Of a stretch of DNA of 5,297 nucleotides, positions 1 to 4,188 are shown in pieces. Origin of the DNA: Alphaproteobacteria bacterium (GTDB lineage: Bacteria; Pseudomonadota; Alphaproteobacteria; Rhodobacterales; Rhodobacteraceae); the NCBI GenBank assembly GCA_003695135.1, contig RFIR01000155.1:1-5297 (forward strand), given 5' to 3'. The position numbers were made by a program, and so were the translations under genes. How positions within the stretch are numbered: the stretch's first letter is position 1; the number at the start of each line of letters is the position of its first letter. The notes beneath the pieces are model-generated. The model had not been told where the DNA came from, searched no databases, and worked only from the letters and a program-made list of their open reading frames with translations.

Positions 1-3
1 CCA

Positions 4-41
4 GCTCTCCCGGGCCTCCCCGGCCCGGGCCTCATTGAAGC
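4..41 (+). repeat. CRISPR repeat copy 1
   Basis: 38-bp repeat beginning GCTCTCCCGGG and ending CTCATTGAAGC. Its internal stem is 9-16 paired with 22-29. The bases just outside differ from those around the other copies, which fixes the repeat length at about 38 bp (the outermost base or two could belong to spacers by chance). Confidence 0.9.
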
Positions 42-78
42 CACGGAATCCAGGAGAGCTTTCGCCGCCGCAATGGCG

Positions 79-116
79 GCTCTCCCGGGCCTCCCCGGCC
101 CGGGCCTCATTGAAGC
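79..116 (+). repeat. CRISPR repeat copy 2
   Basis: Identical to copy 1 over all 38 bases; stem 84-91 paired with 97-104. It starts 75 bp after copy 1. Confidence 0.9.
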
Positions 117-152
117 AGCTGGAAGTCGCCACCGAACTGCACCGAGTAGAGC

Positions 153-190
153 GCTCTCCCGGGCCTCCCCGGCCCGGGCCTCATTGAAGC
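153..190 (+). repeat. CRISPR repeat copy 3 (last copy in the array)
   Basis: Identical to the other two copies and starting 74 bp after copy 2; no further copy follows. If the array is read left to right this is the leader-distal repeat. Such terminal repeats are often degenerate, but this one is intact. Read on the minus strand its last bases (CTTCAATGA) contain an in-frame stop that closes a doubtful ORF coming from the right. Confidence 0.9.
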
Positions 191-582
191 ATCGCCATCA
201 CGCGGCGGCGCTGGCCGGCAGGGATGCGCGCCGGCCGGTAGCATGTTCGGAGCATTTCGATCCCGGCGCATCGCGCCGATGCGACCCGGCGAAGCCTGTC
301 GCCCTGCTCGACGCGGCGGCGAACGCTCTCGACCGCGCCGACCGGGCAAGTCTGGCACATGGGCTCAGGCACGAATACGGCGATGCGGCCCGGGAGGCCT
401 TCACCGCCTTCTCGATCTCGCACGCTCCGTCGCCACCGATCCGCAAGAGGCGAGCCGGCCGGAGCCCCGCAGAGCCCTCACTGGCAGCGGTCGACCGTTA
501 CCGTGATGTGGGACCAAATGCGGGAACGCAAAAGTCGGACGGCCGTTCCTATCAATGATTACAGAGACGTGAATCGCTTTGG
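191..582. other. Gene-poor stretch between CRISPR array and tRNA-Ser
   Basis: This 392-bp stretch holds no gene that I can support. Several frames are open on both strands because the DNA is GC-rich, but none combines a good start, a ribosome binding site and a recognisable protein. The least unlikely is a minus-strand frame ending at 181 (see findings). Two inverted repeats lie close behind the array: 211-219 with 230-238 (one T-G wobble, 10-nt loop) and 267-273 with 277-283 (perfect 7-bp stem, 3-nt loop). Neither is followed by a T run. The last part, about 550-580, is clearly less GC-rich than the rest. Confidence 0.6.
211..238. repeat. Inverted repeat 20 bp after the last CRISPR repeat
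   Basis: CTGGCCGGC (211-219) can pair with GCCGGCCGG (230-238) with one wobble, leaving a 10-nt loop. In a transcript running out of the array it would form a strong GC-rich hairpin, which could protect or terminate the 3' end of the pre-crRNA. There is no downstream U run, so it is not a standard intrinsic terminator, and such pairings also arise by chance in DNA this rich in GC. Confidence 0.35.
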
Positions 583-670
583 TGGCGGAGGGAGAGGGAT
601 TCGAACCCCCGGAGGCTTGCGCCTCAACGGTTTTCAAGACCGCCGCATTCGACCACTCTGCCATCCCTCC
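583..670 (-). tRNA. tRNA-Ser, anticodon UGA
   Basis: On the minus strand the 88-nt gene folds as a class II tRNA. The acceptor stem is GGAGGGA/TCCCTCC (664-670 with 587-593), followed by discriminator G and an encoded CCA ending at 583. The short D stem is GCA/TGC. The anticodon stem is GCGGT/ACCGT with the seven-base loop CTTGAAA, placing anticodon TGA at 634-636 (reads UCA and, by wobble, UCG/UCN). The long variable arm typical of serine tRNAs is GAGGC-GCAA-GCCTC at 612-625. The T arm contains the invariant GGTTCGAAT. The gene is complete, divergent from the lipoprotein operon, and its 3' end points toward the CRISPR array. The anticodon is UGA, not UCA, so this is not a selenocysteine tRNA. 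Confidence 0.97.
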
Positions 671-685
671 GTGGAAGCCGACATT

Positions 686-714
686 CAGATAGCCCCTCGC
701 CGCCCGCAAGGAAA
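686..714 (-). promoter_or_regulatory. Candidate promoter for tRNA-Ser
   Basis: Reading the minus strand, TTTCCT (714-709) and TATCTG (691-686) are separated by 17 nt and lie about 16 bp upstream of the mature tRNA 5' end. The match to the sigma-70 consensus is partial, especially at -35, so this is a position-supported guess. Confidence 0.25.
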
Positions 715-716
715 GA

Positions 717-732
717 CCTCGGCCGGCCGAGG
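717..732. repeat. Perfect 16-bp palindrome in the divergent intergenic region
   Basis: CCTCGGCCGGCCGAGG is its own reverse complement. It lies between the candidate tRNA promoter (686-714) and the candidate lipoprotein promoter (765-792), so it could be an operator for a dimeric regulator. Nothing in the window identifies a regulator, and the GC-rich composition makes chance palindromes more likely. A wider inverted repeat (698-705 with 731-738) partly overlaps it and gives an alternative hairpin. Confidence 0.4.
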
Positions 733-764
733 GCGGCGGGGAGCATCGATTCCGAACGGAGGCT

Positions 765-792
765 TTTCCAGGACATCGCTTTTCGCTACACT
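765..792 (+). promoter_or_regulatory. Candidate sigma-70 promoter of the lipoprotein-dacC-tmk-holB operon
   Basis: TTTCCA (765-770) and TACACT (787-792) are separated by 16 nt and each matches the housekeeping consensus at 4 of 6 positions. Transcription would start near 799, leaving a 5' leader of about 75 nt before the ATG at 876. It is the best match I see upstream of the first gene of the cluster. Confidence 0.4.
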
Positions 793-865
793 GTGTCCAG
801 GCCGGCGCAAGACCGGCGGCAGGGCTGCGGCGCGCATTGCGGTCGCGGCCGAGAGGTTTGCAGGC

Positions 866-871
866 GAAGGA
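866..871 (+). promoter_or_regulatory. Ribosome binding site supporting the ATG at 876
   Basis: GAAGGA lies 4 nt before the ATG at 876. It favours this start over the in-frame TTG at 837, which would put 13 charged residues in front of the lipoprotein signal peptide. Confidence 0.6.
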
Positions 872-875
872 CAGG

Positions 876-2309
876 ATGCGGAGCATTACCGCCATTTGCA
901 CGCAGGGTGCGGCCGCAGCGGCCGTGCTGCTGCTGAGCGGCTGCGGTGCAGCCGAGAAGCTGGTCGAGGGCACCGGGCCCGAACCGGCCGTTTCCGAAAC
1001 GCCGCGGCCGGACCCGGTCACACGGCCATCGGCCGCGCTCTATGTCGAGAACACCGAGACCGATGTCGAGGCGCCGGCCGTGTTCGAGAACAGCGGCGCC
1101 GCCGTGTGGGACGGGCGGCCCACCCTGGGCGGCGTCTGGGTCGCGCATCCGCTGGCCGACCGGCCCGAGCGGGTGCTGATCAGCAACACCGAGAACGGCA
1201 GGCAGGTGAAGGGCGCGCTGTTCAGGCGCGACGAGGCGCTCGGCGGACCGGCGATCCAGCTTTCTTCCGATACCGCACGCGCGCTCGGCATAAAGCCCGG
1301 TGTCGTTACCCCGCTCCACATCGTGGCGCTGCGCCGGACGGTGGTGAAGCCCGAACCCGTGGCGGAGCCCGCGCCCGCACTGGCGGAGAACCGGACCGCG
1401 CCGGTGAAAGATTCAAAGGCCGATGCCAGCCTGGCCGCGGCCACGCTGCAGACCCCGCCGGCCGCTGCGGCCGAGAGCGAGACGCCGCCCGTCGCCACCG
1501 CCGAGGCGGCGCCGGAGCCGGATGCGGCACGGCCGACCGAATCCACACCGACCGAAACCACAGAGGTTGCCACGGCGCCGGCCGATGCGGTGGCCGAGGT
1601 GCCGCCGGCCGGTGAAACCGAGCGCGTTGCCGAAAAGCCCGAGACAGGCGACGACACGGCGGCGGCGGATGCACCCGCCCGGGACGAGCCCTCCGGCCCG
1701 GTCGAACGGGCGGTGGCGCGCGCGCTGGCCGAGCAGGCGCATCTTGCCGCGGCGATCGCGGAGGCCGATCTGGGCGATCTGGGCACGCCGGTGCCGGTGG
1801 TCGCGACCGGTGACATCGAGGCGGTGGACCCCGTTGTCCCGCCGGTGACGGCCGGGACCGCGCCACGCAACGCGCCGCTGCCGCGGCCGCGCGGCACCCG
1901 CCTGCCCGGTGCCCGCAAGCCGCCGGAGCCCGCCGCACCCGACACATCGAGCGAAGACAGCCGCAGGCCGGCCGATCCGCTCCGCCCGGCCAGCGCCGGG
2001 GCGGAGAAGCCCGCCAGTCCGGCCGCCGAGAACACCGTCGCTGCCGCCAGCGCCGTGCCCGCCCCCGTGCCCGCCCCGGCAAAACGCTATGTCCGGGTCG
2101 GCATATTCGGCGTGGCGAAGAACGCCGAAAACCTGCGCCGGCAGCTCGAGGCGCAGGGCTACAAGGTGCTCAAGGTCGAGCATCGGGCAAGGAACGGCGT
2201 CTACAGCCACGTTCTGGTCGGCCCGGCGGCCGACGAGACCGAGTTGCGCAGGCTGCTGGCCGACATGCGCAGGCTGGGCTTTCGCGATGCGCTGCCCGTG
2301 ACCGGCTGA
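876..2309 (+). CDS. RlpA-like lipoprotein with C-terminal SPOR domain
   Basis: Predicted 477-aa envelope lipoprotein that should bind peptidoglycan, probably denuded glycan strands at the division site. Residues 1-23 are a short signal peptide ending in the lipobox LLSGC, with Cys23 as the lipidation site. Residues about 70-153 resemble the double-psi beta-barrel of RlpA: an AHP segment with His91, then VLISNTENGRQVKGALFRR, a Gly-Pro, and IQLSSDTARALG followed by a final strand, in the same order as the RlpA pattern VRVTNLxNG...DRGP...IDLS..AA..LG. The RlpA catalytic Asp region (NDRGP) is altered here (RRDEALGGP), so lytic transglycosylase activity is doubtful. Residues about 155-402 are a low-complexity Pro/Ala/Glu-rich linker, suited to spanning the periplasm. 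Residues about 403-477 form the SPOR domain (YVRVGIFGVAKNAENLRRQL through the closing strand after GYKV...YSHVLVGP). First gene of the cluster. The SPOR and lipobox calls are firm; the RlpA-like relation is inferred from motif order. Confidence 0.9.
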   Translation: MRSITAICTQGAAAAAVLLLSGCGAAEKLVEGTGPEPAVSETPRPDPVTRPSAALYVENTETDVEAPAVFENSGAAVWDGRPTLGGVWVAHPLADRPERVLISNTENGRQVKGALFRRDEALGGPAIQLSSDTARALGIKPGVVTPLHIVALRRTVVKPEPVAEPAPALAENRTAPVKDSKADASLAAATLQTPPAAAAESETPPVATAEAAPEPDAARPTESTPTETTEVATAPADAVAEVPPAGETERVAEKPETGDDTAAADAPARDEPSGPVERAVARALAEQAHLAAAIAEADLGDLGTPVPVVATGDIEAVDPVVPPVTAGTAPRNAPLPRPRGTRLPGARKPPEPAAPDTSSEDSRRPADPLRPASAGAEKPASPAAENTVAAASAVPAPVPAPAKRYVRVGIFGVAKNAENLRRQLEAQGYKVLKVEHRARNGVYSHVLVGPAADETELRRLLADMRRLGFRDALPVTG

Positions 2310-2359
2310 GCGCGGCGGCAGACCCGGCCCGGACGCGGCGACGCCTGCCGATACTGATC

Positions 2360-2367
2360 GAGGAGAG
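2360..2367 (+). promoter_or_regulatory. Strong Shine-Dalgarno of the carboxypeptidase gene
   Basis: GAGGAGAG, with AGGAG at 2361-2365, is 6 nt before the ATG at 2372 and fixes that start. The rest of the 62-bp gap after the lipoprotein gene shows neither a terminator nor a convincing promoter, so cotranscription is likely. Confidence 0.75.
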
Positions 2368-2371
2368 TGAC

Positions 2372-3553
2372 ATGCGCCTGATGCCGAGACTGGCCGCGAC
2401 CGCGGCGCTCTGCCTTCTGCCGCTCGCAGCCCCCGCGCTCGATACCAGCGCGCGCGCTGCCATGGTCGTCGAGCACGAGACCGGCACGGTGCTGCTGGCC
2501 AAGAATGTCGACACGCCGCTGCCGCCGGCCTCGATGTCCAAGCTGATGACGCTCGCGATGCTCTTCGACGCGCTGAAGGAGGGCCGGCTCAGCCTCGACA
2601 ACAAGTTCCGCGTCAGCGCCAAGGCCGCGGCGATGCAGGGCTCGAGCATGTTCCTGCGCGAGGGCGAACAGGTGACGGTGCGCGATCTGATCCCCGGCAT
2701 CATCGTGCAGTCGGGCAATGACGCCTGCGTGGTGGTCGCCGAGGCGCTCGCCGGATCGGAGAAGGATTTCGCCGCGGCGATGACCCGGCGCGCGCAGGAG
2801 CTGGGGATGACCAACTCCACCTTCGCCAATGCCTCGGGCTGGCCGGACCCCAGGCAGCGCATGAGCGTGCGCGATCTGGTCACGCTGGCGCGCTATCTCA
2901 TCGACAACTTTCCCGACGATCCGGAAAAGGAAGGCGATTACGGCAATTTCTCGCAACGTGTCTTCAAGTTCGACGGGCGCGTGCCCTCCAACATCCACAA
3001 CCGTCATCCGCTGCTGGGGCAGGTGATCGGCGGCGACGAAAGCATCGTGGTCGACGGTCTGAAGACCGGTCACACCAAGGAGGCCGGCTACGGGCTTGTC
3101 GCCTCGGCCGTGCGCGGCGACCGGCGCATCGTGCTGGTCATCACCGGACTGCCCACCGCGAAGAGCCGGCTGGAGGAATCCGAGCGCCTGCTGTCCTGGG
3201 CGTTCCGGGAATTCCGCACCGGCAAGCTGTTCGACAAGGGCCAGGAGATCGCCACCGCCGATGTCTGGCTGGGCGAGGCGCCCGGCGTGCCGCTGGTCAC
3301 CGCCGAGGAGATCACCGCCACCCTGCCCTATGGCAGCGGCAAGAAGGTCTCGGCGCGCGCGGTGTTCAAGGGACCGGTCACCGCACCGGTCGAGAAGGGG
3401 CAGCCTATCGGCGAGCTGGTGATCGAGGCCGAGGGGCTGGAGCCGATCACCGTTCCGCTTCTCGCCGGCAAGGCGGTGGCGCGGGCCGGATTCCTGCAGC
3501 GCGCCGAGGTGACCGCCGGCATGCTGTTCGAGCGGGTCCTGGCGCAGTTCTGA
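2372..3553 (+). CDS. dacC: D-alanyl-D-alanine carboxypeptidase (PBP5/DacC family, S11 peptidase)
   Basis: Periplasmic penicillin-binding protein of 393 aa that removes the terminal D-Ala from peptidoglycan pentapeptides and so limits cross-linking. Residues 1-22 are a signal peptide (hydrophobic core, APA before the likely cleavage site). The three penicillin-binding motifs are intact: SMSK at 54-57 with nucleophile Ser54 and Lys57, SGN at 114-116, and KTG at 231-233 in DGLKTGHT. Family signatures such as the GMTNSTFANASG segment and NRHPLL also appear. The C-terminal part from about residue 279 matches the beta-rich PBP5 C-terminal domain. The last 20 or so residues (AGFLQRAEVTAGMLFERV) could form the amphipathic helix that anchors such enzymes to the inner membrane. 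Length is normal for the family. It follows the SPOR lipoprotein by 62 bp and its TGA overlaps the candidate tmk ATG. The family is certain; the letter C among dac paralogues is a convention and not provable here. Confidence 0.96.
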   Translation: MRLMPRLAATAALCLLPLAAPALDTSARAAMVVEHETGTVLLAKNVDTPLPPASMSKLMTLAMLFDALKEGRLSLDNKFRVSAKAAAMQGSSMFLREGEQVTVRDLIPGIIVQSGNDACVVVAEALAGSEKDFAAAMTRRAQELGMTNSTFANASGWPDPRQRMSVRDLVTLARYLIDNFPDDPEKEGDYGNFSQRVFKFDGRVPSNIHNRHPLLGQVIGGDESIVVDGLKTGHTKEAGYGLVASAVRGDRRIVLVITGLPTAKSRLEESERLLSWAFREFRTGKLFDKGQEIATADVWLGEAPGVPLVTAEEITATLPYGSGKKVSARAVFKGPVTAPVEKGQPIGELVIEAEGLEPITVPLLAGKAVARAGFLQRAEVTAGMLFERVLAQF

Positions 3554-4188
3554 TGCGGCCTGCGGGCATGTCGGCGGGGCGCTTCATCAGCTTCGAGGGG
3601 ATCGACGGCTCGGGCAAGTCGACCCAGTCGCGCCTGCTGGCCGAACGCCTGCGCGCCGAAGGCGAGACGGTGGTGCTGACGCGCGAGCCCGGCGGCTCGC
3701 CCGGGGCCGAGGAGATCCGCGCCCTGCTGGTCTCGGGCGATCCCGGCCGCTGGTCGGCCGAGACAGAGATCCTGTTGTTCACCGCCGCACGGCGCGATCA
3801 TCTGGAACGGACCATCCGCCCGGCGCTCGACCGCGGCGAGATCGTGATCACCGACCGCTTTGCCGATTCCACACGGGTCTATCAGGGTGTCGCCCGCGCC
3901 GATCTGCGCGAGACCGTCGATGCGCTGCACGATCTGATGATCGGCATCGAGCCCGACCTGACGCTGATCCTCGATGCCGATCCCGAACGGACCATGGCCC
4001 GCGGCAAGGGTCATGCCAGGGGCGAGGGTCGGTTCGAGGCGATGGGGCTTGCCTTCCAGCAGGCGCTGCGGGCCGGGTTCCGGGCCCTGGCCGCCGACGA
4101 GTTGCGCTGCGTGCTGATCGACACCAATGCCGGCAAGGAGGCGGCGGCGGAGGCGATCTGGCAGGCGGTGAGGGAGCGGTTCGGATGA
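3553..4188 (+). CDS. tmk: Thymidylate kinase (dTMP kinase)
   Basis: Cytoplasmic enzyme that phosphorylates dTMP to dTDP with ATP, the step joining de novo and salvage routes to dTTP. The 211-aa frame has the P-loop FEGIDGSGKSTQ (Gly16-Ser23), the dTMP-binding segment TDRFADSTRVYQG (100-112, with Asp101-Arg102 and Tyr110), and a LID region rich in Arg and Gly (ARGKGHARGEGRFE). Absence of Arg in the P-loop together with Arg residues in the LID is the bacterial type II pattern. Length fits the family (about 205-215 aa). The start at 3553 overlaps the carboxypeptidase stop (TGATG) and would be translationally coupled, but it has no clear Shine-Dalgarno. An in-frame ATG at 3568 gives a 206-aa protein beginning MSAGRFISFEG, closer to common homologue starts. 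Either is possible; function is not affected. Confidence 0.96.
   Translation: MRPAGMSAGRFISFEGIDGSGKSTQSRLLAERLRAEGETVVLTREPGGSPGAEEIRALLVSGDPGRWSAETEILLFTAARRDHLERTIRPALDRGEIVITDRFADSTRVYQGVARADLRETVDALHDLMIGIEPDLTLILDADPERTMARGKGHARGEGRFEAMGLAFQQALRAGFRALAADELRCVLIDTNAGKEAAAEAIWQAVRERFG
4171..4176 (+). promoter_or_regulatory. Ribosome binding site for holB inside the end of tmk
   Basis: AGGGAG lies 8 nt before the ATG at 4185. Together with the ATGA stop-start overlap it supports this holB start. Confidence 0.6.

Larger units (their letters stand above)
4..190 (+). CRISPR. End of a CRISPR array: three repeats, two spacers
   Basis: Three identical 38-bp direct repeats lie at 4-41, 79-116 and 153-190, separated by two unrelated spacers of 37 bp (42-78) and 36 bp (117-152). 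Each repeat contains a perfect stem, CCCGGGCC pairing with GGCCCGGG around the 5-nt loop TCCCC (9-16 with 22-29 in the first copy), and ends in ATTGAAGC. That ending resembles the AUUGAAAC/G 5' handle of crRNAs in several class 1 (type I) systems, so transcription is inferred to run left to right with the leader off the left edge. No fourth repeat follows 190, so this is one end of the array; positions 1-3 would be the end of a further spacer if the array continues. No cas gene is visible, so the subtype (I-C, I-G/U or other) is not determined. Regular spacing, identical repeats and unique spacers argue against an ordinary intergenic repeat. Confidence 0.93.

Noticed and set aside
522..550. 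GGAACG...CGTTCC inverted repeat as terminator of the tRNA
   Set aside because: The 6-bp stem has a 15-nt loop and no T run after it on the minus strand, so it does not support an intrinsic terminator.
73..558. 161-aa + strand ORF running through two CRISPR repeats
   Set aside because: Its first part is translated CRISPR repeat and spacer, and the rest has no recognisable domain; the opposite strand is equally open. It is a product of GC-rich composition.
583..670. Selenocysteine tRNA because of the TGA in the anticodon loop
   Set aside because: The anticodon is UGA, which reads UCA (Ser). A tRNA-Sec has anticodon UCA and a longer acceptor stem.
837..875. In-frame TTG upstream start for the lipoprotein
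   Set aside because: It would add 13 mostly basic and polar residues before a good lipoprotein signal peptide and has no better ribosome binding site than the ATG at 876.
401..1021. 206-aa minus-strand ORF
   Set aside because: It spans the tRNA-Ser gene and overlaps the well-supported lipoprotein start; the protein-like stretch (GGSNPSPSA) is the translated tRNA, a common artefact.
359..1615. 418-aa + strand ORF
   Set aside because: It passes through the tRNA-Ser gene and then lies out of frame over the lipoprotein gene; its Arg/Gly/Ala-rich sequence is typical of a shadow frame.
1040..2035. 331-aa minus-strand ORF rich in Ser/Ala/Gly
   Set aside because: It is antisense to the Pro/Ala/Glu-rich linker of the lipoprotein gene; low complexity reflects that linker, and no domain is visible.
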